A stretch of 64,000 bases of DNA from Streptomyces cinnabarinus (GCF_027270315.1 NZ_CP114413.1:3844001-3908000); one strand, 5' to 3'. Counted from the stretch's first letter, positions 44,483-54,074 are shown. Numbers and translations are program-made. The notes: generated by a model not told the origin, from the sequence alone.

Positions 44483-45370
44483 TTACTCCGCCGCGGCCCG
44501 CCCGGTGAGAGTGATGAGGCTGTTGCGTACGTGATCCATGTGGGCGCTCACGTCGTCCCAGCGCTCCCCGTGCTCGCGCAGCACGCGCTCGGTCTCGCGC
44601 GCGATGCGCTCCTCGCGCGCATGCGCCGCCGCGAGCAACTCCGCCGCCCGCGCGCGGGCCTCCTCCTGGCGCCGTCGCCCCGCCGCCTCGGCGTCGGCGA
44701 GCGCCTGCTCGGCGTCGGACAGCGCGGCCTCCGCGCGGGCGACCTGCTCGGCGTGCCGGGCCTCGGCCGCGGTCACGCGCGCCTCGGTCCGGCGCTCGAG
44801 TTCGGCCCAGCGTTCGGCGTGTTCCTTGGCCTGCTCGGCGAGCATGCCGGAGGTGCGCTGGCGCATCTCACGCAGGGCCGTGAGCGCTTCGCCGCGGCAC
44901 TCCTTGACCGCACGCCGGGCCGCGACCCGGGTCTCGTCCGCCTCGGCGCGCGCGGTGAGCAGGCGCTGCCCGGCGCGCTCCTCCGCCTCGGCTCGTACGG
45001 TGTCGGCGTGCGCCTGAGCCGCGCCGTGCACGCCGTCCGAGTGCGCCTGCGCCGCCTCCTCAAGGCGCTGCGCCTCCTGGTGGGCGCCCTCGCGCACGGC
45101 GGCGGCCTCTTCAAGACCGAGCTGGAAGACGAGCCGCGCGCGCTCCCCGAGCGAGTCGTACGTCTGCGGCGCGAGCCGCGCCACGGTCTCGCGCAGCCGT
45201 ACCGCCTCGGCCTCCATCTCCCTGGCGAGCACGGTCAGCCGGGCGGCGCGTTCCCAGGCGGCGTCCCGGTCCTGGGAGAGCGCGGCAGCGTAGGCGTCGA
45301 CCTGCTCGGGACGGTAGCCACGCCCCCGTACGGCCAGGAAGCCGCGAGGCCGGACCGGTGTGCCGCTCAT
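44483..45370 (-). CDS. Coiled-coil protein of the 'cellulose-binding'/DivIVA-like group
   Basis: A 295-residue cytoplasmic protein. The start G-F-L-A-V-R-G-R-G-Y-R-P-E-Q-V-D-A-Y resembles a DivIVA-type head; from about residue 55 it is nearly all Ala/Glu/Arg heptads, a long coiled coil. Streptomyces proteins of this type (annotated cellulose-binding, related to Scy/FilP) organise the polar growth zone. ATG at 45368-45370 is preferred for the GAGAGGGG site. Confidence 0.75.
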   Translation of the reverse strand: MSGTPVRPRGFLAVRGRGYRPEQVDAYAAALSQDRDAAWERAARLTVLAREMEAEAVRLRETVARLAPQTYDSLGERARLVFQLGLEEAAAVREGAHQEAQRLEEAAQAHSDGVHGAAQAHADTVRAEAEERAGQRLLTARAEADETRVAARRAVKECRGEALTALREMRQRTSGMLAEQAKEHAERWAELERRTEARVTAAEARHAEQVARAEAALSDAEQALADAEAAGRRRQEEARARAAELLAAAHAREERIARETERVLREHGERWDDVSAHMDHVRNSLITLTGRAAAE

Positions 45371-45532
45371 GCGGGAACCCCTCTCCATCGGACGGACGCA
45401 AAGTCATGATTTCGCGGCCATCTTGATGTATCGGAAAGAGAGGTGCATAACGCGACACTCCGGGTGCAGGTCACGGTCGACCCCCTTCGGCGGTACCGAG
45501 CGCCAGGGGCCTCGGAAGCTCCAGGCACGCGA

Positions 45533-45567
45533 AAGCCGGGCCCGGTCTTCGCGACCGAACCCGGCTT
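45533..45567 (-). terminator. Hairpin downstream of the deaminase-SUKH gene
   Basis: AAGCCGGG (45533-45540) pairs with CCCGGCTT (45560-45567) around an inner GGTC/GACC hairpin, 32 bases past the stop. It is likely the operon terminator. Confidence 0.55.
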
Positions 45568-45598
45568 CCACGCGTGCGTGCCGCTCAGCGGCGGTGCG

Positions 45599-48472
45599 TC
45601 ACAACAGGCCGTCCCACATCTGCTCCAGCAGCACCGACCACCAGCTCTCCGGCGAGCCGAGCGCCGCCGGGTCGAGGGAGGCGAGCTGGGCCTGGAAGTC
45701 GACGGTCCAGCGGCCTGCCTGCTCCTGGTTCAGCCCGAACCTCAGCCGCCACATCCGGCCGAGCAGCGCCAGGCAGCGCTGGAACTCGGGCAGTCCGGTG
45801 TTCACGAACTGCGGCGGCACCGGGGCACCGCCCGGACCCGCCTCCACCGGCACGGCGACGATGTTGGCCGTCCCGTACTGCACACAGATCGCCCGGCCGA
45901 AGTCGCTGCCCATCACGAGGTAGGAGCCCGCGTCCGCGGCCGGCTGCACCCCGCGCTCGGCCGCCAGCTCCGCCAGCGTCGGCACCGGCCGCCCCGGCTG
46001 GGCCTGCGCCCAGAAGAAGGGGCCCATGTCCATCGGCAGGCCCGCGGCGACCAGGGTGTGCGCCACGATCGGCGGCACACCCTGCCGGGACACGGCGGCC
46101 TGCTCGAACCGGAAGACCCCCGGCCCGAACGCGCCCGCCATCTCCTGCGCGATCCCCTCCGGGGGGACCGGCGGAGTGGGCTGCACCTGCTGGAACGGCG
46201 CCCGCACCGGCGCGAGCCGCGCGGGACCGTCCGCCACCTGGTGCAGTTCACCCTGGTGCGCCAGCAATTGCTGCATGCCCTGCTGCCGGCTCGCGTGGTC
46301 CGTGCCGTACGGCGCGATGCTCGTGATCCGCGCCTGCGGCCACTGCTCCCGGATCATCCGCGCGCAGTAGGCGCCCGGCAGCTCGCACGACTCCAACTCG
46401 GTGTGCAGCTCCAGCACCTGGTCCGGCGGCACGTTCATGGCGCGCAGCTCGTGGAAGATCTGCCACTCCGGGTGCGGCGTACCCGGCGCCGAACGCCGGA
46501 TCAGCTGCTGCTCGGAGCCGTCCTGCGCGCGGTACCGCAGCACGGCCTGGTAGCCCGGGCCCACGGTCGGCTGACCGGTGGGCTGCTGCGGATAGCCGTA
46601 CGCCGGAGGCTGCTGACCGGGCATGGGCTGACCGGGCGGCGGCATCGCACCGGGGGGCATCGGCGCCTGAGGGGCGCCCGGAGCACCGGGTACGCCGGGG
46701 GCGTGCGGCGGTGGGGGCGCGCCGGGGCCGCCCACCGGGGGCGCCGACAACACGGTCTCGGCGTGGTGCACGGCACCGCGCCCACTACTGGCGGGCCCAC
46801 CGGCGCCGGGGGCACCGGGCATGCCGGGGGCGCCCGGAGGCTGCGGTGCGCCGGGGGCGCCAGGTGCACCAGGGGCGCCCGGGATCCCGGGCGCGCCCGG
46901 CGGGTTCGGCATGCCCGGGGCGCTCGGCGCACCCTGCACGCCGGGAGCGCCCGGTACGCCAGGGGCGCCCGGAGGCTGGGGCACGCCCCCTCCCCCGCCC
47001 AACTGGCTCGGGTCCGCCAGCATCGTGGCCGCGTGGTGCACACCACCCGGAGGCGTGCCGCCAGGCGCGCCCGGCGCACCGGGCGGCTTGGGGGCGCCCG
47101 GCGGAGTCGGTGCGCCGGGGGGCTGCGGTGCGCCCGGACCGGCGGGGCCGTCGGGCCCCTCGGGGCCGAGCGCGGAGATGAGTTGCGTGGGCACGTAGCC
47201 GCCCGCCGGTGTACCCGGCGCACCGGGACCCGACGGCGCGGGCGGCGGTGTGGCGCCCGGACGCGCACCCGGCGCGCCCGGGGCACTCGGCGGAGGCGGA
47301 GGATTCACGCCGCCTCGCGCGCGGTTCGGCGGAGGCGCCGCCTTGCTCGTCGCGGCATCGGCGATGTCCCCGGCATTCGCCGCGAGGGGCCGGCCCGGCG
47401 TACCTTCGGGGCCGGCCTGCGGGTAACCGGAGGGCGCGCCCGCGTGAGGCGGAGGCGTGGCACCCGGCGCGGGGGCGCCCGGAGGGGGCGTACCCGGCCC
47501 GCCCGCACCACCCGGCCCCTGCGGATATCCGTACGACGGCGCACCCGGAACTCCGGGCGCGGGCGTACCGCCCAGCACGCCCGGCGCGTTCGAGTTGTCG
47601 AGCGCCGGTGCGACCGCCGTCCGCGGCAGCTGGCTGCCGCCAGAGATCAGCGCCGTCTTCGCGTCCGGCGCGGCAGGCGGTGGGGTGTTGTCGTCGATCT
47701 CGCTCAGCGGCGGCGCGAACACGGTCGCGGGCAGCGGGACGGAGCGGTCCTCGCCGGCGTCCGCGTTGGTGTCCGTACCGGCCCAGGGAGTCGCCCCGGC
47801 CGGAGCCCCAGCGGGCACTCCCGGCGCACTCGCGCCACCAGGCGCCCTCGCGGGCGCGCCCGCGCCCCCGCCACTGTCACTCGCCCCGGCGTCCGGCCAA
47901 GCCGCACTCCCCCCGGACGCGAAATGCGCCCCCGGCGCGGGCGTAGGCGCACCAGCGGCAGCCGCACCACCCGCACCGAAACCAGCCCCCGGCACCCCGG
48001 CCTGCGTCTCCGGAAGCGACCCGGACCCGGACCCGGCACCCACTCCGGCACCGGCACCCGCGGCACCCCCCGAGGTGTCCCCACCCCGGCGTCCCGGAAT
48101 CCCCATCTGGTCCGCCGCCTCCTGCAACCACTCCGGCGGAGTCAGCAGGAACGATGTCTGGTTCAGATCCACGCGCGCGGGAGCCGCCGGCGCGGGCTCC
48201 TGCTCCGCGTCGGGACGGCCGTACTCCTCCTCGTACCGGCGGATCACCTCGCCGACCGGAAGGGCGGGCCAGAGCGTGGCCTCGCCGCTGTCCCGGGCGA
48301 TGACCAGCCGCTGTGCGCCGCCGTCCGAGCGCGGACCGTCCGAGCGGTCCTCGGCCCAGACCACGAAGCCGAGCTCGAACTCCCGTACTCGCACCTCGCG
48401 GTGCTGGTACGACGGCACCTCGCCGTTGACCCACTCCTCCGCGCGCTCCTGCGCCTGAGCGAACGTCACCAT
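45599..48472 (-). CDS. Imm35-like / deaminase / SUKH-4 fusion with Gly-Ala-Pro linker
   Basis: A 957-residue multidomain protein. Residues 1-88 resemble Imm35 (A-E-E-W-V-N-G-E-V-P). Residues 135-640 are a low-complexity linker with collagen-like G-A-P/P-G-A-P runs. Residues 645-745 resemble a toxin-type nucleotide deaminase with H690-T-E692 and C696-E-L-P-G-A-Y-C703, a zinc site pattern. Residues 780-957 match SUKH-4 immunity proteins (Y-L-V-M-G-S-D-F-G-R). ATG at 48470-48472 is chosen because GGGGGAG is properly spaced; GTG 12 bases up overlaps the upstream stop. Why toxin-type and immunity-type folds are fused in one protein is unclear. Confidence 0.75.
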   Translation of the reverse strand: MVTFAQAQERAEEWVNGEVPSYQHREVRVREFELGFVVWAEDRSDGPRSDGGAQRLVIARDSGEATLWPALPVGEVIRRYEEEYGRPDAEQEPAPAAPARVDLNQTSFLLTPPEWLQEAADQMGIPGRRGGDTSGGAAGAGAGVGAGSGSGSLPETQAGVPGAGFGAGGAAAAGAPTPAPGAHFASGGSAAWPDAGASDSGGGAGAPARAPGGASAPGVPAGAPAGATPWAGTDTNADAGEDRSVPLPATVFAPPLSEIDDNTPPPAAPDAKTALISGGSQLPRTAVAPALDNSNAPGVLGGTPAPGVPGAPSYGYPQGPGGAGGPGTPPPGAPAPGATPPPHAGAPSGYPQAGPEGTPGRPLAANAGDIADAATSKAAPPPNRARGGVNPPPPPSAPGAPGARPGATPPPAPSGPGAPGTPAGGYVPTQLISALGPEGPDGPAGPGAPQPPGAPTPPGAPKPPGAPGAPGGTPPGGVHHAATMLADPSQLGGGGGVPQPPGAPGVPGAPGVQGAPSAPGMPNPPGAPGIPGAPGAPGAPGAPQPPGAPGMPGAPGAGGPASSGRGAVHHAETVLSAPPVGGPGAPPPPHAPGVPGAPGAPQAPMPPGAMPPPGQPMPGQQPPAYGYPQQPTGQPTVGPGYQAVLRYRAQDGSEQQLIRRSAPGTPHPEWQIFHELRAMNVPPDQVLELHTELESCELPGAYCARMIREQWPQARITSIAPYGTDHASRQQGMQQLLAHQGELHQVADGPARLAPVRAPFQQVQPTPPVPPEGIAQEMAGAFGPGVFRFEQAAVSRQGVPPIVAHTLVAAGLPMDMGPFFWAQAQPGRPVPTLAELAAERGVQPAADAGSYLVMGSDFGRAICVQYGTANIVAVPVEAGPGGAPVPPQFVNTGLPEFQRCLALLGRMWRLRFGLNQEQAGRWTVDFQAQLASLDPAALGSPESWWSVLLEQMWDGLL

Positions 48473-48480
48473 CGCGAAAA

Positions 48481-49512
48481 TCACTCCCCCGACACGTAGT
48501 CGGACACGGAATCGGACACGGAATCGGACACCGCACCGGCCACGGGCACGGAACGGGCGAAACCACCGTCGACCATCAGATTCGCCACCGTCTCCAACTC
48601 CGGCGGCGAACCCGCCAGACGGGAGAGGAAGACGTCGAAGTCGTCACCGCAGGGCAGCAGCAGCCGCTCCACGCGGTCCGCCGGCGCCCAGGACGGATCG
48701 ACGTCCCGCGCGTCGTCGTACGCGCAGAACCAGACCGATCCGATCCGCTCGCCCTTCACCTTCACGGCCAGCAGGCCGCCCTGGACGAAGCCGACGCCCA
48801 GGTAGTCCTTGGTCAGATGGTCCCGCAGGCACTTGTTGACGTAGACCAGGTCATTGACCGCCGCCTCGTCCCGCACCGTGAAGAACGGCTGGTCGATCAG
48901 GAGCCCCAGCTCCGCGTCGAGCGCGGTGCCCACCGGCGCGCAGCCGCCCGCGGCCTTCAGGAAGGAGCGGTAGGCGCCCGGCAGCCGGTACCCGAGTTCC
49001 TCCTCGACGCCCAGCACCTGCGACTCGCTCACCGCCACCCCGGACTTGGGCAGTCCGACGTGCGCGGGTCGCGTCTCCTGGAGCGGCCGCGTGCCCCGCT
49101 TGTTCTGGTCCACGGCCGCCGTGGCGATCCCGCCGTGATGCCGCAGCAGCGCCTTGACCTCGACCGGGACCAGTTCCAGCCGCCGGGTGCCCGCCACGTG
49201 GTGCCAGGTCCAGCCGTGCGGTGTCGCCACCGGCGGGATGGTGTCCCACAGCTCGTGCCCGGTGGCCGCGAGGGCCGCGTTCGCCGACACGTAGTCCGTC
49301 AGCCGCAGTTCGTCGACGCCGAAACCCTCCGGCGGCTCCGCGATCTCCGCGGCCGCCCGCGCGTACGCCGAGAAGTCGGGATAGCCGTGCTCGTCCATCC
49401 GTACCCCTCTCGGGTGACGGGTGGCTCTGACCGGGTCCGGGAAATGCACGACCTGCCCGGCGTAGGCCGCGTTCGGCGGCACGGCTCGCTGCCCGAGCCG
49501 ACCTGTCGTCAT
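48481..49512 (-). CDS. SMI1/KNR4 (SUKH-1) family protein
   Basis: A 343-residue protein. A SUKH-1 core lies at about 160-310, with V-E-E-E-L-G-Y-R-L-P-G-A-Y-R-S-F-L-K-A-A-G-G and F-C-A-Y-D-D. The N-terminal 150 residues are unassigned, and the C-terminus ends in repeated V-S-D-S units. SUKH proteins mostly protect against nuclease and deaminase toxins. The stop lies nine bases before the fusion protein's ATG, so they form one operon. Confidence 0.8.
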   Translation of the reverse strand: MTTGRLGQRAVPPNAAYAGQVVHFPDPVRATRHPRGVRMDEHGYPDFSAYARAAAEIAEPPEGFGVDELRLTDYVSANAALAATGHELWDTIPPVATPHGWTWHHVAGTRRLELVPVEVKALLRHHGGIATAAVDQNKRGTRPLQETRPAHVGLPKSGVAVSESQVLGVEEELGYRLPGAYRSFLKAAGGCAPVGTALDAELGLLIDQPFFTVRDEAAVNDLVYVNKCLRDHLTKDYLGVGFVQGGLLAVKVKGERIGSVWFCAYDDARDVDPSWAPADRVERLLLPCGDDFDVFLSRLAGSPPELETVANLMVDGGFARSVPVAGAVSDSVSDSVSDYVSGE

Positions 49513-49811
49513 GGCGGTTGCCCCCTGCGGCGTTCTGGTACGGCACGCGATGACCCTCCTCGGCCATTACGCCCCGTATCGACTTCTCTCCACGCGTCAA
49601 CCGCATGGATCGCGGTGCCGACAGCCTATGCGGTACGACGACACGGGTCACCGGGCACCGGTCAGGGCCCTTCCGCTTCCGTGACCAGCCGTCACCTTGC
49701 CGTGACAGCCCGCCCAAACCCGGGCGTGTCGCACCGCCCCAGCTTCCGCACCAGCCACGCCATTTGGCACTCTGTGTCGTCCGGGGGGATGCTCGGGAGG
49801 GGATGACGATC
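49513..49811. other. 299-base divergent region of the toxin/immunity cluster
   Basis: It holds divergent promoters for the SUKH-1 operon (minus) and the deaminase-SUKH-3 pair (plus). I see no strong hairpin and cannot place the promoters with confidence. Confidence 0.4.
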
Positions 49812-50354
49812 ATGAATGCGACGCAGACAGGACCGCACGGGGGCGCCAAATCCGGCACCGCCGTGAGCCAGGCGTCCGGCGACCCCCGGATCGGCTGGAG
49901 CGCCACCGAGGCCCCGCACGCGCCCACTCTGCGCCACCGTCGTGACGGCATACTCCCCACCGTCGCCGCCGCCCTCTCGGTCCGCGGCGCCACCCTCACC
50001 GGCACCGCCGCCCGCGGCGACCAGCCGCCCGCGCTGCACCCGCTCGTGCAGGACTTCCTGGACACGCTCGGCAGCGCCCAGCGCGACCGGTTCACCGGCC
50101 GCTGCGCCGAGGCGATCCTGATCTCCCGGCACATCCACAACGTCGACGCCACCCGCAGCAAACGTGCCGCCCGCAAACCGATGACCAACGGCGAAGCGCG
50201 CAAGGCACTCAGGCAGGCCAAGCTCACCGCCCGCCGCATCCGCGAGGACGGTGATCCGCTGCACGGCGGCTTCGCCGCCCCCTGCCGCGCCTGCGCCGCC
50301 CTCAGCGCGCACTTCGGCGTCCGAGTCGTCGACCCCGCCAACGCCGACGACTGA
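49812..50354 (+). CDS. YwqJ-like deaminase
   Basis: A 180-residue small protein with the zinc-deaminase signature: C-A-E in G-R-C-A-E-A-I-L-I-S and P-C-R-A-C about 60 residues later (A-A-P-C-R-A-C-A-A-L). This matches YwqJ-related deaminases of polymorphic toxin systems, though no secretion or trafficking domain is present. ATG at 49812 is preferred; an ATG nine bases earlier abuts the GGGAGGGG site. It is followed 40 bases later by a SUKH-3 gene, the usual immunity partner. Confidence 0.75.
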   Translation: MNATQTGPHGGAKSGTAVSQASGDPRIGWSATEAPHAPTLRHRRDGILPTVAAALSVRGATLTGTAARGDQPPALHPLVQDFLDTLGSAQRDRFTGRCAEAILISRHIHNVDATRSKRAARKPMTNGEARKALRQAKLTARRIREDGDPLHGGFAAPCRACAALSAHFGVRVVDPANADD

Positions 50355-50394
50355 CCACCGACGCCATTCCCGACACCCGCACGATCGAGGGCAG

Positions 50395-50889
50395 ATGCAA
50401 CCGGACCGCACCTCCACGACCCGCTTCCCCGTGCCCGTCGACGCCGCCCTGCGCGCCGCCGGCTGGCAGCCCGGGCGCTGGGACATCAAGCAGGCCGAGA
50501 TCTGGGCCGACGTCCTGCGCGAGCACGCCTCGCCGGCCGGGCACCGGCACACCGTCTTCCCCGCCGCGGTGGAGGCGTGGGCCGAGTTCGGCGGACTGCA
50601 CATCACCCCGCCCGGTCCCGGCCGCCAGGTCGCCCCGGCGCAGGTGCACCTCGACCCGCTGCACGGACTGCACATGGCCCGCACCCTCGGCGACCTCGGC
50701 CGCGCCCTGGACACCGAGGTCTGCCCGCTCGGCGCCGAGACCGACACCCAGGCCCTGCTCGCCATCGACACCGAGGGCCGCGTCTACACCCTCGACCACA
50801 CCGGGGACTGGTACCTCGGCGCGGACATCGACACGGCCCTGACCACGCTGGTCGCGGGCACCGAACCGGTACGGCTCACGGCGCCCTGA
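50395..50889 (+). CDS. SUKH-3 family immunity-like protein
   Basis: A 164-residue soluble protein with A-A-G-W-x-P-G-R, A-E-I-W-A-D, A-E-F-G-G-L and A-I-D-T-E-G-R-V-Y-T-L near the end, which fits SUKH-3 proteins encoded beside YwqJ-type deaminases. It probably neutralises, or is paired with, the preceding gene product. Confidence 0.75.
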   Translation: MQPDRTSTTRFPVPVDAALRAAGWQPGRWDIKQAEIWADVLREHASPAGHRHTVFPAAVEAWAEFGGLHITPPGPGRQVAPAQVHLDPLHGLHMARTLGDLGRALDTEVCPLGAETDTQALLAIDTEGRVYTLDHTGDWYLGADIDTALTTLVAGTEPVRLTAP

Positions 50890-50919
50890 GCGCCGTAGAA
50901 ACCGCACACCTCAAGAACC

Positions 50920-52218
50920 TCACACCGCCGGAATCACCGCGGACACCCGGAACCCCCCGGCATCGGTCGGCCCCGACACGAACACCCCACCCAGCGCGGA
51001 GACCCGTTCCTTCATCCCCACCAGGCCGTTGCCGCCCGAGGGCAGCCGTGCCGAGGACGCCGCCTCCGGGGGCGGCTCGTTCTCCACCTGCATCGCGATC
51101 TCCGCCACCCGGTGCGCCAGCCGGACATACGTCTTCGCGCCCGCCGCGTGCTTGTGGACGTTGGTGAGCGCCTCCTGCACGACGCGGTACGCGGTCTGCT
51201 CCACCTCGGGCGCGTAGTCCCGTACGTCCCCCTCGACCGAGAGGTCCACCACCATCCCCGCCGCGGCGGACTGTCCGATCAGCTCGTCCAGTTCGGACAG
51301 ACAGGGCCCCTCGGCCTCCTCCGCGGCCCGGGAGGCGGCCGCCGCGGCCGCCGCGCCCACCGCCGCCAGCGGCACCGTCGGACGCCGCTCGGCCACCCCG
51401 TCCCCGGCGCGCAGCACCCCGAGCATCTCCCGCAGCTCGGTGAGCGCCTGCCGGCCCATGTCGCCGACCAGGGCAGCGTTCTTGACCGCCTTCTCCGGGT
51501 CCTTGCGCGCGACGGCCTGGAGCGCTGCGGCGTGGACGACCATCAGGCTCACCCGGTGCGCCACCACGTCGTGCATCTCCCGCGCGATCCGGGTCCGCTC
51601 CTCGCCGCGGGCCCACTCGGCCCGTTCCTCGGCGCGCTCCGCGAGCAGTTGCAGCTCCCGCTCCAGGCTGTCCGCCCGTTCCCTGAGCGACTCCATCAGG
51701 CGGCGCCGGGCGCCCACGTACAGCCCGAGCAGCAGCGGCGGCGCGGTCATCCCCAGCGAGGTGGTGATCGCGCCGAACGGCACGAACCAGTCGCCGAATT
51801 GGAGGTCGCCCTGGTCCACACCCTGCCGCAGCCATACGAACGTCACGATCAGCATGCCGACCTGGGACATCCCGGCCAGCGCCGCGATGATCCGGCGGGG
51901 CGCTTCCGAGGCGGCCAGGGTGTACAGGCCGACGATGATCATCAGGAAGCCCATCTGGGCCGGCATGACGGCGATCGAGACCAGGACGACGGCGATGGGC
52001 CACCGCCGCCGCACCACCAGGACCGAACCGGCCAGCACCCCGAACAGCACACCCAGAACCCGCGGTATCCCCGCGTCCGCGGCGAAGCTGAACCCTTTCG
52101 CCCCGCACTCCAGCGCGGACACCGCGGCCAGACTTATGTCCAGCACGGCACTGCGCCACCTCGCCCACCACCACGGCCCGGCATGGGCCCCGGCGTGGTC
52201 TTCCCCCGTCGTGGTCAT
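50920..52218 (-). CDS. Sensor histidine kinase, HisKA_3 (NarL-type) class
   Basis: A 432-residue membrane kinase. About five to six helices span residues 20-165; a coiled region leads to the H-box R-E-M-H-D-V-V-A-H-R-V-S near 225, and an HATPase domain with N-V-H-K-H-A-A-G and G-N-G-L-V-G-M-K-E-R. It should phosphorylate a LuxR-type response regulator, but none is adjacent, so the pair is split or the kinase is orphan. Confidence 0.9.
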   Translation of the reverse strand: MTTTGEDHAGAHAGPWWWARWRSAVLDISLAAVSALECGAKGFSFAADAGIPRVLGVLFGVLAGSVLVVRRRWPIAVVLVSIAVMPAQMGFLMIIVGLYTLAASEAPRRIIAALAGMSQVGMLIVTFVWLRQGVDQGDLQFGDWFVPFGAITTSLGMTAPPLLLGLYVGARRRLMESLRERADSLERELQLLAERAEERAEWARGEERTRIAREMHDVVAHRVSLMVVHAAALQAVARKDPEKAVKNAALVGDMGRQALTELREMLGVLRAGDGVAERRPTVPLAAVGAAAAAAASRAAEEAEGPCLSELDELIGQSAAAGMVVDLSVEGDVRDYAPEVEQTAYRVVQEALTNVHKHAAGAKTYVRLAHRVAEIAMQVENEPPPEAASSARLPSGGNGLVGMKERVSALGGVFVSGPTDAGGFRVSAVIPAV

Positions 52219-52426
52219 GCCTCCAGCCTACGGGCGTAGGCCACCGCTTTTCCGGCGAGTTTCGCCGACTGGCCTACACCACGTCGTTCAGCCCCGGAAC
52301 CGACTATTCCGGGCGGCGCGGCCCGGTGGACGGCGAGTTGAACCGTCGCACGGAAGGCGCCCGGTACGGCATAGTGGGAGGCCACCGCTCGACGGCCAGA
52401 CCAATTGTCCGGCTTAGTCGAGATTT

Positions 52427-52498
52427 TCCCCCGTGGTGTAATTGGCAGCACTGTGGCTTTTGGTGCCATCTGTCCGGGTTCGAGTCCTGGCGGGGGAG
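52427..52498 (+). tRNA. tRNA-Gln(UUG)
   Basis: A 72-nt cloverleaf with acceptor arms TCCCCCG and CGGGGGA, D arm with AATTGGCAGC, anticodon loop TTTTGGT giving UUG, and T arm GGTTCGAGTCC. Discriminator G is followed by CCT, so CCA is not encoded. It lies upstream of glmU. Confidence 0.93.
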
Positions 52499-52625
52499 CC
52501 TTTCCCCATTCGGGCCCTTGACTGTGCACACCGCAGTCGGGGCCCGCTCTCATATCCCTCACGAAACGCCCCGGTATCCTGCGGATGTCCACCCCTCACC
52601 ATCCCAAAAGCCGAAGGGCAACCCC

Positions 52626-54074
52626 GTGAGCGCCATTCGCCCGGCAGCCGTCGTCGTTCTCGCAGCGGGTGAGGGCACCCGTATGAAGTCGACCACACCC
52701 AAGGTTCTGCACGAGATCTGCGGACGCAGCCTCGTGGGTCATGTGCTCGCCGCCGCCCGTGAGTTGCGGCCCGAGCAGCTCGTCGTGGTCGTCGGGCACG
52801 CCCGTGAGAAGGTCACCGCGCATCTCGCCGAGGTCGACGCCGAGGTGCGTACGGCCGTACAGGCGGAGCAGAACGGCACCGGGCACGCCGTCCGGATGGG
52901 CCTCGACGAGCTCGGCGGTCCGGTCGAGGGCACCGTCATCGTCGTCTGCGGTGACACCCCGCTGCTCACCGGCGCCACCCTCCAGGCGCTCGCCGCCACC
53001 CACGCCGCGGACGGCAACGCCGTGACCGTGCTGACCGCCGAGGTGCCGGACGCCACCGGCTACGGCCGGATCGTGCGGGACGCGGCCTCCGGCGCCGTGA
53101 CCGCGATCGTGGAGCACAAGGACGCCGACGAGGCGCAGCGGGCGATCCGGGAGATCAACTCCGGCGTCTTCGCCTTCGACGGCGCCCTGCTGTCCGACGC
53201 CCTGAAGAAGGTCCGTACCGACAACAGCCAGGGCGAGGAGTATCTGACCGACGTCCTCGGGATCCTGCGCGAGGCGGGGCACCGGGTCGGCGCCTCGGTG
53301 GCCGGCGACCACCGCGAGATCGCGGGCATCAACAACCGGGTGCAGCTCGCCGAGGCCCGGCGGATCCTCAACGACCGGCTGCTGACCGACGCGATGCTGG
53401 CCGGAGTGACGGTGGTGGACCCGGCGACCACCTGGATCGACGTGACGGTGACCTTCGAGCAGGACGCCGTGGTGCAGCCGGGGACGCAGCTCCTGGGCGC
53501 CACGCATCTCGGCGAGGGCGCGGAGGTGGGCCCGAACTGCCGGCTGACCGACACCCGGGTGGGTGCGGGCGCGCGGGTCGACAACTCGGTGGCGGACCGG
53601 GCCGACGTGGGCGCGGCGGCGACCGTGGGACCGTTCGCCTATCTGCGGCCGGGCACCCGGCTCGGGGCGAAGGGCAAGATCGGGACGTACGTCGAGACGA
53701 AGAACGCATCCATCGGCGAGGGGACGAAGATTCCGCATCTGTCCTACGTCGGGGACGCGACGATCGGCGAGTACACCAACATCGGCGCGGCCAGCGTCTT
53801 CGTGAACTACGACGGACAGGACAAACACCACACCACCGTCGGGTCGCACTGCCGGACGGGTTCGGACAACATGTTTGTGGCTCCTGTCACGGTCGGGGAC
53901 GGCGCGTACACCGCCGCCGGGTCCGTGATCACCAAGGACGTGCCGCCCGGTTCGCTGGCCGTGGCCCGTGGTCAGCAGCGGAATATCGAGGGCTGGGTGG
54001 CCCGTAAGCGTCCGGGGAGCGCCGCGGCGAAGGCCGCCGAGGCGGCGTCCCGGGAGCCAGAAGGCGAAAGCTGA
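52626..54074 (+). CDS. glmU: Bifunctional UDP-N-acetylglucosamine pyrophosphorylase / glucosamine-1-phosphate acetyltransferase
   Basis: A 482-residue enzyme that makes UDP-GlcNAc for peptidoglycan. The N-terminal uridylyltransferase has L-A-A-G-E-G-T-R-M-K-S and the C-terminal left-handed beta helix has hexapeptide repeats (I-G-E-G-T-K-I, I-G-E-Y-T-N-I) and the active-site N-Y-D-G segment. GTG at 52626 follows GAAGGG; upstream ATGs would run through the tRNA gene. Confidence 0.96.
   Translation: MSAIRPAAVVVLAAGEGTRMKSTTPKVLHEICGRSLVGHVLAAARELRPEQLVVVVGHAREKVTAHLAEVDAEVRTAVQAEQNGTGHAVRMGLDELGGPVEGTVIVVCGDTPLLTGATLQALAATHAADGNAVTVLTAEVPDATGYGRIVRDAASGAVTAIVEHKDADEAQRAIREINSGVFAFDGALLSDALKKVRTDNSQGEEYLTDVLGILREAGHRVGASVAGDHREIAGINNRVQLAEARRILNDRLLTDAMLAGVTVVDPATTWIDVTVTFEQDAVVQPGTQLLGATHLGEGAEVGPNCRLTDTRVGAGARVDNSVADRADVGAAATVGPFAYLRPGTRLGAKGKIGTYVETKNASIGEGTKIPHLSYVGDATIGEYTNIGAASVFVNYDGQDKHHTTVGSHCRTGSDNMFVAPVTVGDGAYTAAGSVITKDVPPGSLAVARGQQRNIEGWVARKRPGSAAAKAAEAASREPEGES

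Noticed and set aside
45443..48499. 1018-codon plus-strand frame
   Set aside because: It is the antisense of the Gly-Ala-Pro linker gene; the repetitive linker keeps several frames open.
52427..52498. tRNA gene as an integration site
   Set aside because: No integrase, attachment repeat or phage gene occurs near either tRNA gene.
52326..52625. Upstream extension of glmU by 100 codons
   Set aside because: It would read through the tRNA-Gln gene; GTG at 52626 has the proper ribosome site.
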